Source: BOG-994 sp049514215 (GTDB taxonomy: Bacteria; Pseudomonadota; Gammaproteobacteria; Burkholderiales; Burkholderiaceae_D). Taken from it: DNA of 64,000 nt. Made by a program: the position numbers and the translations under genes. The notes beneath the pieces were generated by a model that was not told the DNA's origin, ran no database searches, and saw only the letters and a list, made by a program, of their open reading frames with translations. Location of the stretch: NCBI GenBank assembly GCA_049514215.1, contig JBEKVI010000002.1, positions 62,001 through 126,000 on the forward strand, in the 5' to 3' direction. Of this stretch, positions 52,613-61,823 are shown piece by piece; positions within the stretch are counted from its first letter, which is position 1; each line of letters begins with the position of its first letter.

Positions 52613-54046
52613 GTGAGCTTGGATCTGCTGGCCATCGCACTCAGCCTTGTTTTGGGACTGTGTCTGGGTGCCTTCCTCATGGCGCTCGTCCAAAAAGGCC
52701 GGCTCGCGCGTCGGATGGATGAAATCCGACGCTTGGAACGCGCCGAAATGCTGGCCCAGGTTGCCACGCTCGAAGAACGGTGCGCGGCGCGCTTGGACGA
52801 CCTGACGGCCGTAGAGGCGGAACTAGGCATGGTCACGCAAGGGCAGGACCGTTTGCGCGCGGAGCTCGCTCAGGCCCGCGAGTCGCACGTCCGACTGGAG
52901 TCGTTGCTGGCTCAAGAGCGCACGGCATCCGCAGAAAAGCTTGCGTTTCTCGACGAGGCGCGCACCCAGCTCGCCAACCAGTTCAAGGCATTGGCCAACG
53001 AGATCCTGGAAGAAAAGAGCCAGCGCTTTTCGACACAGCATCGCTCCGAGCTCGAGCTGCTCTTGCAGCCGTTCGGCGAGAAGCTCCAGTCGTTCGAGAA
53101 GAAGGTTCAGGAGACTTATCTAAACGAGGCGAAAGAGCGCTTCTCACTGGCCGAAGAGGTGCGCAAGCTGCAGGCGGCAAATCTGCAGATCAGTCAGGAG
53201 GCCCTTAATCTCTCTCGCGCTCTAAAGGGTGAGTCGAAGACGCGCGGCAATTGGGGCGAGGTGATTTTGGAACGGGTCTTAGAACGCTCGGGACTGGAAA
53301 AGGGTCGCGAGTACGAAGCCCAGTTCACGCTCGAAGGCGAGGGCGGCAAGCTGCGACCCGACATCGTCGTGCGACTGCCCGAGGATAAGCACATCGTGAT
53401 CGACTCCAAGGTCTCGCTGGTCGCCTACGACCGCTACTACGCCGCCGAGGATGACGTAAGCAGGGAATCCGCCCTGCGTGAACATGTGCAATCGATGCGT
53501 CGTCACATCGACCAGCTCGCCCAAAAAAACTACCAGGGTCGGGCATTGATCAATACGCCCGACTTCGTAGCGATGTTCGTGCCCATCGAGCCCGCATTCC
53601 ACCTGGCCGCGGGACGGGACGAAAGTCTGTACCTGGACGCCTTTGAGAAGAAGGTCGTGATCGTCACACCCTCGACGCTGCTCGCGCTGCTCAGCACGGT
53701 CTCGACCCTATGGCGGCGCGAACTGCAAACCCGAAACGCGCTCGAGATCGCGCGCCGCTCAGGCGAGCTCTATGACAAGTTCGTGGGTTTCGTCGAGGCC
53801 CTGCGTGATATCGGAGGAGCCCTCGCGCGTGCGCAATCCGCCTACGACCTCGCGTTCGCGCGGCTGGCGCAGGGTCGCGGAAACCTCGTTCGCCGCGTCG
53901 AAGTTCTTCGTAAGCTCGGAGCCAGGGTCGACAAACCGCTGCCGCCGGACCTCCTTGCCGACGCCCTCGATGACGACGATGCGGGGACGCAAAGCGAATC
54001 CGACGAGCATCCAAGCGAGGGTACGGCACTGCCGAAGCTGGGCTAG
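52613..54046 (+). CDS. rmuC: DNA recombination protein RmuC
   Basis: 477 residues from a GTG with a G-rich site. One N-terminal transmembrane helix (LLAIALSLVLGLCLGAFLMAL), a coiled coil to about residue 150, then the RmuC nuclease-like domain (GNWGEVILERVLERSGLEKGREYEAQ, RPDIVVRLPEDKHIVIDSKVSLVAY, TPSTLLALLSTVSTLWRRE). It limits inversion recombination at repeats in E. coli. It converges with the cupin gene. Confidence 0.94.
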   Translation: MSLDLLAIALSLVLGLCLGAFLMALVQKGRLARRMDEIRRLERAEMLAQVATLEERCAARLDDLTAVEAELGMVTQGQDRLRAELAQARESHVRLESLLAQERTASAEKLAFLDEARTQLANQFKALANEILEEKSQRFSTQHRSELELLLQPFGEKLQSFEKKVQETYLNEAKERFSLAEEVRKLQAANLQISQEALNLSRALKGESKTRGNWGEVILERVLERSGLEKGREYEAQFTLEGEGGKLRPDIVVRLPEDKHIVIDSKVSLVAYDRYYAAEDDVSRESALREHVQSMRRHIDQLAQKNYQGRALINTPDFVAMFVPIEPAFHLAAGRDESLYLDAFEKKVVIVTPSTLLALLSTVSTLWRRELQTRNALEIARRSGELYDKFVGFVEALRDIGGALARAQSAYDLAFARLAQGRGNLVRRVEVLRKLGARVDKPLPPDLLADALDDDDAGTQSESDEHPSEGTALPKLG

Positions 54047-54078
54047 TCCGTCGGCAAACGTCCTAGTCCCGAGCGCAC

Positions 54079-54558
54079 CTAGGCCGAAGGCAATTCGCCC
54101 TTCCAGTAATCGACCTCGGCGGCGCGCGGGAAGACCGCCTTAAGCGAACGCACGTAGACCTTGTCACTGTCGGGATAGACTGCGACGTCGCTTGCAATGT
54201 GCTCGCCGATAACGAGGTAGCGGCACACCGCGCTGCCTTCGTTGATGAGCGCATGTCCGGCTTGCTGGCCGGCCGGAAAACAGACATAGTCGCCGGCATT
54301 GAGGGTGTAGCGCTGAGCGCCCAGCCGCAGGGTGACCGACCCCTCTAGCATCAGCACGTGTTCCTCCTCGGCCAGATGATAGTGCACCGGACAGGATTGC
54401 CTGCCCGGCGGGAGTTCCTCGATGATCACGCCCACATGGTGCTCTGGACCGGGCGGACTCAATTGTCGGACGCGACTGCCGAAACGCTCGCCTTCAGACC
54501 ACTCCTTCCAGGGGAGATCCTCAATGCGCACGGGCTTTAGATGCTCAGGACTATCCAT
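54079..54558 (-). CDS. cupin-domain protein
   Basis: 159 residues. A single cupin fold: motif 1 VHYHLAEEEHVLMLEGSV (two His, Glu) and motif 2 FPAGQQAGHALINEG (His). These supply a metal site. Substrate is unknown. It is on the minus strand 11 bp after moeA and may be cotranscribed with the molybdenum-cofactor genes. Start ATG at 54558. Confidence 0.85.
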   Translation of the reverse strand: MDSPEHLKPVRIEDLPWKEWSEGERFGSRVRQLSPPGPEHHVGVIIEELPPGRQSCPVHYHLAEEEHVLMLEGSVTLRLGAQRYTLNAGDYVCFPAGQQAGHALINEGSAVCRYLVIGEHIASDVAVYPDSDKVYVRSLKAVFPRAAEVDYWKGELPSA

Positions 54559-54569
54559 GTCGACCCTCT

Positions 54570-55841
54570 TTAGACTAACCCATCGAAAGGTAATGCACTC
54601 ACGCGATCGCCCACCTCCACCGACGCGCTGTCGTGGGGCAGGACGATCAGGCAGTTTGCCTCGCTCATGGAGCGCAGGATTCCCGATCCCTGCGCCCCGG
54701 TCATGCGGACGTGCCAGCCATCGCCCATGAGATGCGCCACGCCCCGCTGATACTCGGTGCGTCCCGGCTTCTTGCGCAGCGCCGAGTCGGAGACGGCGGT
54801 GATCATCGGCATGGGCCTTATCCGGGCGCCCGCCAGCTTTTCCAGGGCGTCGCGCACCAGGGCGTAGAAGGTCACCATCACAGCCACGGGATTTCCCGGC
54901 AGCCCGAATAGAACCGCGTGCGACTTGCCATCGTGGAGGTGGCCAAATGCCATGGGACGGCCCGGCTTGATGGCGATCTTCCAGAAAGCGACCTCGCCCA
55001 GTCTCGCCATGAGGGCACGCGTGTGATCGGCCTCGCCCACGGACACGCCGCCGCTGGTGATGACCGCGTCGGCCAGGCGCGTCGCCTCGCGTAAGACCTT
55101 CTCGAGCAGGTGGGGGTCGTCACGGACCACCCCCAGATCGATGACCTCCGCATTCAGGCGGCTTAGCATCCCGAACAGGGTATAGCGATTACTGTCGTAG
55201 ACCGACCCGGGTTCCAGCGGCTCACCCAGGGAGCGGATCTCGTCGCCTGTGGAGATGATCGCCACGCGCAGGCGGCGCCGGACCTGGACTTGCGCGAGGC
55301 CCAAAGAGGCCAAAAGGCCGAGCTCGGCGGGCATGAGGCGCGTGCCCTGGTCGATCGCGGTTTTGCCCGCCGCGAGATCCTCACCCCTGAGACGGCGGTG
55401 CTGACCGCTCTTCTGCCGTGCGGGAACGAGTACGCGTTGATTTTGGAGGCTGACGAGTTCCTGGGGCACCACGGTATCGGCACCCCCGGGCATGACGGCC
55501 CCGGTCATGATCCGTACGCACGTTCCGGGCTCGAGCTGACCGCGAAAGGGCGCACCGGCCAAGGCGACTCCTACCTCGGTCAAGCTCACCGGCTGGTCCG
55601 GCACCAGGTCCGCCGCCCGTAGCGCGTAGCCGTCCATGGCCGAGTTGTCGTGCGCCGGAACGTCAATGGGCGAGATGACATCGTGGGCCGTGATGCGCCC
55701 GAGCGCCTCTAACAGCGCGACCGACTCCGACTCCAGGATCGGCTCGAGCGCCGCCTCGATCACGCCTTTGGCCTGCTCGAGCGCTAGCGCGTCGGGGTCG
55801 TAGCCGTCGATGCGGGCGGTAATCGCTTTGAGGTCGGGCAT
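54570..55841 (-). CDS. moeA: molybdopterin molybdenumtransferase MoeA
   Basis: 423 residues. MoeA domains: VPAHDNSAMDGYALRAAD, RIMTGAVMPGGADTVVPQE, STGDEIRSLGEPLEPGSVYDSN, ITSGGVSVGEADHTR (MoCF motif), and VFGLPGNPVAVMVTF-like LFGLPGNPVAVMVTF. It inserts molybdate into adenylated molybdopterin. It follows mobA by 100 bp on the same strand. Confidence 0.95.
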   Translation of the reverse strand: MPDLKAITARIDGYDPDALALEQAKGVIEAALEPILESESVALLEALGRITAHDVISPIDVPAHDNSAMDGYALRAADLVPDQPVSLTEVGVALAGAPFRGQLEPGTCVRIMTGAVMPGGADTVVPQELVSLQNQRVLVPARQKSGQHRRLRGEDLAAGKTAIDQGTRLMPAELGLLASLGLAQVQVRRRLRVAIISTGDEIRSLGEPLEPGSVYDSNRYTLFGMLSRLNAEVIDLGVVRDDPHLLEKVLREATRLADAVITSGGVSVGEADHTRALMARLGEVAFWKIAIKPGRPMAFGHLHDGKSHAVLFGLPGNPVAVMVTFYALVRDALEKLAGARIRPMPMITAVSDSALRKKPGRTEYQRGVAHLMGDGWHVRMTGAQGSGILRSMSEANCLIVLPHDSASVEVGDRVSALPFDGLV

Positions 55842-55941
55842 GGGATGGACGTTAACGCAAACCTATTCTCGCCGAATTTCGTCCCGCGGGGAAAATCCTG
55901 TCTTCTGTTGCGAGGGGTGCGGCGACCCCCCGGGTCTGCGC

Positions 55942-56538
55942 TCAGGCGTCGGGCTTGTCGTTTTGGGCCAGGTCTTCCAGGGTATTGATATTGCGAAATG
56001 CGGCGTTCTCGTCCTCGAAGGACACGGAGGCGCAGCGCAGCGTCGCGGTCCAAAGATCGATCTTGCGCCCGCCCGAATCGAGAAAGCCGGCCAGGCTTTC
56101 GGCCACCGTGCGGCGCATGAGACTAAAGACGGGTTGCGCCCGACCCTCAGCCAAGGCGACAGCGATATCCGCGTATTCGCCTTCGAGGCCCAAAGCCAGG
56201 CGTGCCGCAAGATCCGTGGGTAAAAAGGGAGAATCGCAGGGCACACTCAGCAGGTAGGGCGTCTCGCAATGCGACAGACCCGCCTGCAGGCCGGCCAAGG
56301 GTCCTGCGAAGCCCTCCAAGCTGTCGTGAATGACCTTGTACCCCAGCGCGGCATAGATCGGCTGATTCTGATTGGCGTTGATCAGAATCGGCCCCACCTG
56401 AGGCGCCAAGCGCGCGAGAACGTGCGCAACCATGGGATAGCCGCGCAGTTTCTGCAGCCCTTTGTCGACGTTGCCCATGCGCGACCCGCGCCCGCCGGCG
56501 AGGACCAAACCGGTGATCTCGGCCGGATCCACGCTCAT
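55942..56538 (-). CDS. mobA: molybdenum cofactor guanylyltransferase MobA
   Basis: 198 residues. Nucleotide-binding LVLAGGRGSRMGNVDKGLQKLRG at the N terminus, then FAGPLAGLQAGL and VPCDSPFLPTDLA (metal Asp). It attaches GMP to molybdopterin to form the guanine dinucleotide cofactor used by DMSO-reductase-type enzymes. Paired with moeA downstream, phoH 51 bp upstream. Confidence 0.94.
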   Translation of the reverse strand: MSVDPAEITGLVLAGGRGSRMGNVDKGLQKLRGYPMVAHVLARLAPQVGPILINANQNQPIYAALGYKVIHDSLEGFAGPLAGLQAGLSHCETPYLLSVPCDSPFLPTDLAARLALGLEGEYADIAVALAEGRAQPVFSLMRRTVAESLAGFLDSGGRKIDLWTATLRCASVSFEDENAAFRNINTLEDLAQNDKPDA

Positions 56539-56589
56539 TGCCCCACGAGGGCCGCCGCGCTGCCTAAGGCGCGCGAACGGCGCTGGGAC

Positions 56590-58230
56590 CTAAAGGACCT
56601 CGGCTGCGTGGTCCGCAAGACGCGACCGCTCCCCGCGCTGCAAGGTAACGTGCCCGCTGTGACTCCAGCCCTTGAAGCGGTCGACGACGTAGGTCAATCC
56701 GCTCGAGCCCTCGGTCAGATAGGGCGTATCGATCTGGGCGATATTGCCAAGGCAGATGACTTTGGTGCCCGGGCCGGCTCGCGTGATCAAGGTCTTCATC
56801 TGCTTGGGCGTGAGGTTCTGCGCCTCGTCGATGATGAGAAACTTGTTGATAAATGTGCGGCCGCGCATGAAGTTCAGGCTCTTGATCTTGATGCGTGAGC
56901 GGATCAGATCCTGAGTCGCCGCACGGCCCCAATCGCCCGCGGCATCGTCGGTCTTGTTCAATACGTCCAGGTTGTCGTCGAACGCTCCCATCCACGGAGA
57001 CATCTTTTCCTCTTCGGTTCCCGGCAAAAAGCCGATGTCCTCACCGACGGGCACGGTCACGCGCGTGACGATGATCTCCGTATAGGTCTTGCTCTCGAGC
57101 ACCTGGGTCAGTCCGGCGGCCAGTGCGAGCAGCGTCTTGCCGGTACCCGCTTGGCCGAGCAGCGTGACGAAGTCGCAGTCCGGATTCATGAGCAGATTCA
57201 AGGCAAAGTTCTGCTCGCGGTTGCGGGCCGTGATGCCCCAGACGGCATTCTTGCTGTGCGCGTAGTCGCGCAGGGTCCTAAGAACCGCCGTCTTGCCGCT
57301 GATCTCCTTGACCTGAGCGTACAGCGGAGCACCGTCGCCCTCATGAAAAACGAACTCGTTCACGAGGAAAGTGCCGACCTGAGGGCCGGTGATGCGGTAA
57401 TACGTGAAGCCGCCTTGCTGCCAGCTTTCCACGCCCTTGCCGTGGCGCTCCCAGAAATCGACCGGCAACTGCTTGATTCCCGTATAGAGGAGGTCGGTAT
57501 CCTCGAGCACCTGGTCGTTGTAATAGTCCTCGGCGGGCAGGCCCAAAGCGCGCGCCTTGATGCGCATGTTGATGTCCTTGGACACCAGCACGACAGAACG
57601 GGCCGGATGCGATTCCTGGAGGGCGCGCACCACGCCTAGGATCTGGTTATCGGCCTTGCCGACTGGGAGCCCCGACGGCAGGGCCATCGAGACGGCATGG
57701 GTCTGAAAGAAAAGCTTGCCCTGGGCGTCCTTGTTGCCCAGCTTGGAGAGCTCGATACCTTCTTCGATATCGTCTCTGGCATGCGCGATGAGCGCGTCCA
57801 GCGAGCGGCTCACCTGCCGTGCATTGCGCGCGACCTCGGACATCCCCTTCTTATGATTGTCGAGTTCCTCCAGAGTCATCATCGGCAGGTAGACGTCGTG
57901 TTCCTCGAATCGAAACAGCGAGGTCGGGTCGTGCATGAGGACGTTGGTGTCGAGCACGAAGAGCTTGGGAGGCTCGTCACCGGGCGGCTTGCGCCGGCCC
58001 CCGGTCTGGTCGGAGGGAACCACCGAGAGCACGGGGCTTTGCGACAGACGCGCTCCGTCGGGGGCCGCAAGATGTGGCAAATTGGTCTCGCGCGCGACCG
58101 GGATCGCGGCTTTTTGTGGCGTACTCGGGCGTGTTGCGGATTTGCCCCGGGGCTTGGACTTGTTCGCTTCCTCGATCGCGCTTTCGGACAACAATGCTGC
58201 GGGCTTACTCGGCAGTTTGGGAAGTGGCAT
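56590..58230 (-). CDS. PIN-PhoH family ATPase (YlaK/PhoH-like)
   Basis: 546 residues. After a basic, disordered start (1-90), a PIN domain (FVLDTNVLMHDPTSLF, LVSKDINMRIKARAL) is followed by the PhoH ATPase (Walker A GQAGTGKTLLALAAG, Walker B FLIIDEAQNLT, sensor TRAGPGTKVICLGN). PIN-PhoH proteins act as RNA-dependent helicase/RNases. AGGA precedes the ATG. A 7-bp stem GGGCTGC/GCAGCCC (58265-58284) lies in the upstream leader. Confidence 0.92.
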   Translation of the reverse strand: MPLPKLPSKPAALLSESAIEEANKSKPRGKSATRPSTPQKAAIPVARETNLPHLAAPDGARLSQSPVLSVVPSDQTGGRRKPPGDEPPKLFVLDTNVLMHDPTSLFRFEEHDVYLPMMTLEELDNHKKGMSEVARNARQVSRSLDALIAHARDDIEEGIELSKLGNKDAQGKLFFQTHAVSMALPSGLPVGKADNQILGVVRALQESHPARSVVLVSKDINMRIKARALGLPAEDYYNDQVLEDTDLLYTGIKQLPVDFWERHGKGVESWQQGGFTYYRITGPQVGTFLVNEFVFHEGDGAPLYAQVKEISGKTAVLRTLRDYAHSKNAVWGITARNREQNFALNLLMNPDCDFVTLLGQAGTGKTLLALAAGLTQVLESKTYTEIIVTRVTVPVGEDIGFLPGTEEEKMSPWMGAFDDNLDVLNKTDDAAGDWGRAATQDLIRSRIKIKSLNFMRGRTFINKFLIIDEAQNLTPKQMKTLITRAGPGTKVICLGNIAQIDTPYLTEGSSGLTYVVDRFKGWSHSGHVTLQRGERSRLADHAAEVL

Positions 58231-58420
58231 CGTGTCCTATCGTGGGCAGGGTGGGATGATTCCGGGGCTGCATCGAAGCAGCCCAAAAAAACGTAAAGGC
58301 CGGCTGCCGGTGCGCGTGGCACAGACAGGCGGCCTTCAGAAAACGGGAAGTCAATTCAGCGCGATCCTGTGCGTCTCGTGTTCTCGGGCTTCGATTCAGA
58401 AGCCGGATCTGGGTCTTCTC

Positions 58421-58885
58421 TCATGAGAGGCTTTGCACGTACTTTAGCACTTCTTCCACGTGTCCGGGTACCTTCACGCCGCGCCATTCCTTCACGAGCA
58501 CGCCGCGCTTGTCGATCACAAAGGTGCTGCGCTCGATCCCCAAGCTGACCTTGCCATAGAGTTTTTTCTCTTTGATGACACCAAACTGCTGGCACAGTGA
58601 TTCGTCCGGATCGGAGATGAGCTCGAAGGGGAATTCCATTTTGCTCTTGAAGCGCTCATGCGAGGCAAGGCTGTCCCTAGATACGCCCACGATCTCGGCT
58701 TTCGCCTGCTTAAAGGCCCGATAGGCATCCCTGAAATTCTGACCCTGCGTCGTGCAGCCCGGCGTTGCGTCCTTGGGATAGAAATAGAGAACCAAGGTCT
58801 GACCCGCAAAATCGGCAAGCGACAGCGCGCCTGCCGTGGATTGCGAGACGAAATTCTTCACGGCGTGATTGAGTTCGACGGTCAT
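58421..58885 (-). CDS. bcp: thioredoxin-dependent peroxiredoxin (BCP type)
   Basis: 154 residues from ATG 58885, with GGAGA upstream. The peroxidatic Cys is in YPKDATPGCTTQG; the resolving Cys that in many BCPs follows five residues later is absent (TTQGQNF), so it is a 1-Cys-like or atypical form; another Cys lies at ESLCQQF. It reduces hydroperoxides. Signature FYFPKD.. is partly YFYPKD. Upstream of phoH on the same strand with a 190-bp gap. Confidence 0.92.
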   Translation of the reverse strand: MTVELNHAVKNFVSQSTAGALSLADFAGQTLVLYFYPKDATPGCTTQGQNFRDAYRAFKQAKAEIVGVSRDSLASHERFKSKMEFPFELISDPDESLCQQFGVIKEKKLYGKVSLGIERSTFVIDKRGVLVKEWRGVKVPGHVEEVLKYVQSLS

Positions 58886-59041
58886 GCTGGGTCTCCGGAT
58901 CTGGTCTGCCTTCGATGGCGGACGCTTTTGGTTACAAGTGACATACTCTGGACTTAATTGAGCGTGCACGAATGGGGCTGCATCGCGTTCTAATAAACAA
59001 GCCAAGAGAATTTTGGCTCAACATTAATTCAGGAGAACGCC

Positions 59042-59353
59042 ATGTTCAAAAAACTGATTTTCTCGGCGCTGACGGCCACGGGATTGGCAGTCGCCACGGT
59101 CCCAGCGCATGCCCACGGCTGGGTTTCGGTCGGAATTGGTGTCCCTGCGGTGGTTGTTGCGCCGGCACCGGTTTACGTTCCCCCGCCGGTACCCGTGGTT
59201 GCGCCCGCCCCCATCTACGGCCCGGTGGTCGGATTCGGGCCCGGCGTCTACTGGCGTGGCGGCTGGGGCTATGGTTGGAATCACGGCTATCGTCCGGGCT
59301 GGGGTTATTACGGACACGGTGCTGGGCATCCCGGTCACGGTTTCCGGCGCTAG
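59042..59353 (+). CDS. small exported Gly/Pro/Tyr-rich protein
   Basis: 103 residues. Strong AGGAGAA site. Signal peptide (MFKKLIFSALTATGLAVATV, cut after AHA), then a Val/Pro stretch (VYVPPPVPVVAPAPIYGP) and a Gly/Trp/Tyr/His-rich tail (GWGYGWNHGYRPGWGYYGHG). Such tails occur in many betaproteobacterial envelope proteins of unknown role; some bind metals. It is convergent with arnD, with 1 bp between stops. Confidence 0.75.
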   Translation: MFKKLIFSALTATGLAVATVPAHAHGWVSVGIGVPAVVVAPAPVYVPPPVPVVAPAPIYGPVVGFGPGVYWRGGWGYGWNHGYRPGWGYYGHGAGHPGHGFRR

Positions 59354-59354
59354 G

Positions 59355-60266
59355 CTAGGCGGCCTGGGCGATCATGAGATCGCCCGAGCGGCCAGCCACA
59401 GGTCCGAAGCCAAAGCGACGGACCGGTAAATGGTCCGTTTCGAGACCCTGGAAGCGCTCTTCCAGGGTCGCAAATTCATAGCCCTGTCGCTGCCAGCCGG
59501 TCAGCAGCGCCTGAAACGCCGCTGCAAGCTTCGCACCTTCCAGTTCCGCATGCAGTGTGAACACGTGATCGCGCAACGCTGTTTCGGTTTGCGCGAGGAT
59601 GCGTGCGGCAGCGCCGTTGCCATCCATGCCGTCGATCCCGATGAGTTCATCGAATGTCGGCAAGGTGGTGGGGATCTGGATGCAACGCAGGACCTGGCCC
59701 TCGAGGGTCACTCGGTACGGCCCGTCTTGCGCGCTGCCAACGCGCCCATCCGAAGCGTACGCAAAGCCCCAGTCATCGAGCTGGCGCAGTGCCCAGGAAT
59801 TCATCTGCCAGCCCGCCGCGCCATGGGTACGGGGCGCCATGCCGAAGATGTCCTGGAAGCGCTCGTAGGCTAAACCCATCTGTTTGCGGGTCCAGTCTTC
59901 GCCCCGGTGCCGGACCTGATCTTGCCAGATGACGTGATCCCAGGTATGAATCCCCACTTCGTGGCCGGCAGTGCGCGCGGCCTTGAGAATCGCGCTGCAA
60001 CGACGACCGATGTCGGGACCGGGCAGGAGTGTGCCATAGAGCAGGGTTCTTAGGCCGTAGTGCTCGAGCACCGAAGTGCGGCGCACCTTCGAGAAAAAGC
60101 CGGACCGGAATACGCGCTTGATGGCGCGACCGGTGTGATCGGGTCCCAGACTAAAAAGAAAGGTCGCCCGAATCCCGAGATGACCGAGCAAATCCAGGAG
60201 TCTGGGCACCCCTTCCTGGGTTCCTCTGAGCGTGTCGACGTCGACCTTCAGCGTGAGGCAAGGCAC
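59355..60266 (-). CDS. arnD: 4-deoxy-4-formamido-L-arabinose-phosphoundecaprenol deformylase
   Basis: 303 residues from a GTG. Polysaccharide-deacetylase fold: LKVDVDTLRGTQEGVPRLL (metal Asp), HLGIRATFLFSLGPDHTGRA, and VGIHTWDHVIWQD (His pair). It removes the formyl group so L-Ara4N can be moved to lipid A. Six bp after the GNAT gene in the arn operon. No arnT or arnE/F follows in the window. Confidence 0.93.
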   Translation of the reverse strand: MPCLTLKVDVDTLRGTQEGVPRLLDLLGHLGIRATFLFSLGPDHTGRAIKRVFRSGFFSKVRRTSVLEHYGLRTLLYGTLLPGPDIGRRCSAILKAARTAGHEVGIHTWDHVIWQDQVRHRGEDWTRKQMGLAYERFQDIFGMAPRTHGAAGWQMNSWALRQLDDWGFAYASDGRVGSAQDGPYRVTLEGQVLRCIQIPTTLPTFDELIGIDGMDGNGAAARILAQTETALRDHVFTLHAELEGAKLAAAFQALLTGWQRQGYEFATLEERFQGLETDHLPVRRFGFGPVAGRSGDLMIAQAA

Positions 60267-60272
60267 GGTCGG

Positions 60273-60770
60273 CTACCCCAGGGCGGCGAGCCGCGCGAGC
60301 GCCTCGCCCGTCACACGCGTGATGCGCCAGTCGGGCAGGATCTGGGCCCCAAGACTCTGGTAGAAGCCCTGGGCACTCGTGTTCCAGTCGAGGACCGCCC
60401 ACTCGAAGCGGCCGCAGGCGCGCTCCACCGCCAGACCGGCCAAGTGAACGAGTAGGCTTCGGCCGTAGCCGCGGCCGCGGTATTCGGGCAGCACGAACAG
60501 GTCTTCGAGATACAATCCCTTGCGGCCCATAAAAGTCGAGTAGTTATGAAAATACAGGGCAAAGCCGACCGGTGAGGGATGCTCCGCAATTCGCACGAGC
60601 AAGGCTTCGACGCTCGCGTTAGGACCGAACAAGACCTCGGTCAGATCCTGGGGCTGGGCCACGACGAGATGCTCGAGTCGCTCGTACTGTGCCAGTCCGA
60701 CGATAAGGCGATGCAACGCCTCCTCGTCGCCGCTGCGGGCGGGCTCAATCGTGCAGTCGGATGGGGTCAA
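60273..60770 (-). CDS. GNAT-family N-acetyltransferase embedded in the arn operon
   Basis: 165 residues. The GNAT acetyl-CoA loop is PEYRGRGYGRSLL, with preceding LYLEDLFVL strand and ALYFHNYSTF segment as in spermidine/diamine acetyltransferase-like proteins. It lies 9 bp after the arnA dehydrogenase gene and 6 bp before arnD, so it is a true operon member. No standard arn operon includes such a gene as far as I know. Acting on an amino sugar is possible but unproven; it could also be a polyamine acetyltransferase. Confidence 0.85.
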   Translation of the reverse strand: MTPSDCTIEPARSGDEEALHRLIVGLAQYERLEHLVVAQPQDLTEVLFGPNASVEALLVRIAEHPSPVGFALYFHNYSTFMGRKGLYLEDLFVLPEYRGRGYGRSLLVHLAGLAVERACGRFEWAVLDWNTSAQGFYQSLGAQILPDWRITRVTGEALARLAALG

Positions 60771-60779
60771 TGTGACCGG

Positions 60780-61823
60780 CTACTCGACAAGCTCACGGGC
60801 CAGGCCGACCTGGCTCCGATAGGCATCGAAGATGCGGCGCAGCGCGTCATCCATCTTCACCCGAGGTTGCCATTGCAGTTCCGTGCACGTGTTCTCGATT
60901 TTAGGGACCCGGTTCTGGACATCCTGGTAGCCTCCGCCGTAGTAGTCGGCCGAGGTGGTTTCGATGAGCTGCACCCGCTTGGCGCTCGCGGCGTACTCCG
61001 GATACTCCGCGGCGAGCTTGAGCATCATGTGGGCCAGTTCGCGAACCGAAAAGTTGTTCTCGGGATTGCCGATGTTGTAGATCTTCCCCGAGGCAATTCC
61101 ATTGGCATTCTCGATGATCTTCATGAGTGCTTCGATGCCGTCGTCGATGTAGGTGAAAGCCCGCTTCTGGCTTCCACCGTCGACGAGGCTGATGTTCTCG
61201 CCGCGCACGATATGGCCAAAAAACTGGGTGATGACGCGCGACGAGCCCTCCTTGGGCGTATGGATCGAATCGAGCCCCGACCCGATCCAGTTAAAGGGGC
61301 GAAAGAGGGTGAATGCAAGACCTTCCTGCTGGCCATAGGCGGCGATGACGCGGTCCATGAGTTGCTTGGAGCAGGCATAGATCCAGCGGGGCTTGTTGAT
61401 CGGTCCATAGACCAGCGGGGAACTGTAGGGATCAAAGGCCTCATCGGCACACATGCCATAGACCTCGGACGTCGAGGGGAAGATGACCCGCTTTTTGTAC
61501 TTCACGGCCTGGCGGATGATGGGCAGATTGGCCTCGAAGTCGAGCTCGAACACCCGGAGCGGTTGCTGTACGTAGGTCGCCGGGGTAGCAATGGCAACGA
61601 GGGGCAGCACCACATCGCACTTGCGCACGTGGTACTCGATCCACTCGCGATTGATGGTGATGTCGCCTTCAAAAAAGTGAAAGCGCGGATTCTCGAGGAC
61701 ATCGGCCAGGCGCTCGGACTGCATGTCCATCCCATAGACATCCCAGTCGGTGGTCTCGACGATGCGCTTGGAAAGATGATGGCCGATGAAGCCGTTGACG
61801 CCCAAAATGAGGATTTTTTTCAT
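60780..61823 (-). CDS. arnA: UDP-glucuronate decarboxylase (stand-alone ArnA dehydrogenase domain)
   Basis: 347 residues. NAD fold ILILGVNGFIGHHLSKRI, catalytic Thr/Tyr/Lys region FPSTSEVYGM and RWIYACSKQLMDRVI, and ARNA-specific TRAFTYIDDGIEAL-like KRAFTYIDDGIEAL. It oxidatively decarboxylates UDP-glucuronate to UDP-4-keto-pentose. E. coli fuses it to the formyltransferase; here they are separate genes overlapping by 4 bp (ATGA). Confidence 0.92.
   Translation of the reverse strand: MKKILILGVNGFIGHHLSKRIVETTDWDVYGMDMQSERLADVLENPRFHFFEGDITINREWIEYHVRKCDVVLPLVAIATPATYVQQPLRVFELDFEANLPIIRQAVKYKKRVIFPSTSEVYGMCADEAFDPYSSPLVYGPINKPRWIYACSKQLMDRVIAAYGQQEGLAFTLFRPFNWIGSGLDSIHTPKEGSSRVITQFFGHIVRGENISLVDGGSQKRAFTYIDDGIEALMKIIENANGIASGKIYNIGNPENNFSVRELAHMMLKLAAEYPEYAASAKRVQLIETTSADYYGGGYQDVQNRVPKIENTCTELQWQPRVKMDDALRRIFDAYRSQVGLARELVE

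Noticed and set aside
58265..58291. Stem-loop followed by seven A residues near phoH as a terminator
   Set aside because: On the plus strand A residues, not T, follow the stem; on the minus strand the T-run precedes it. Neither orientation gives an intrinsic terminator.
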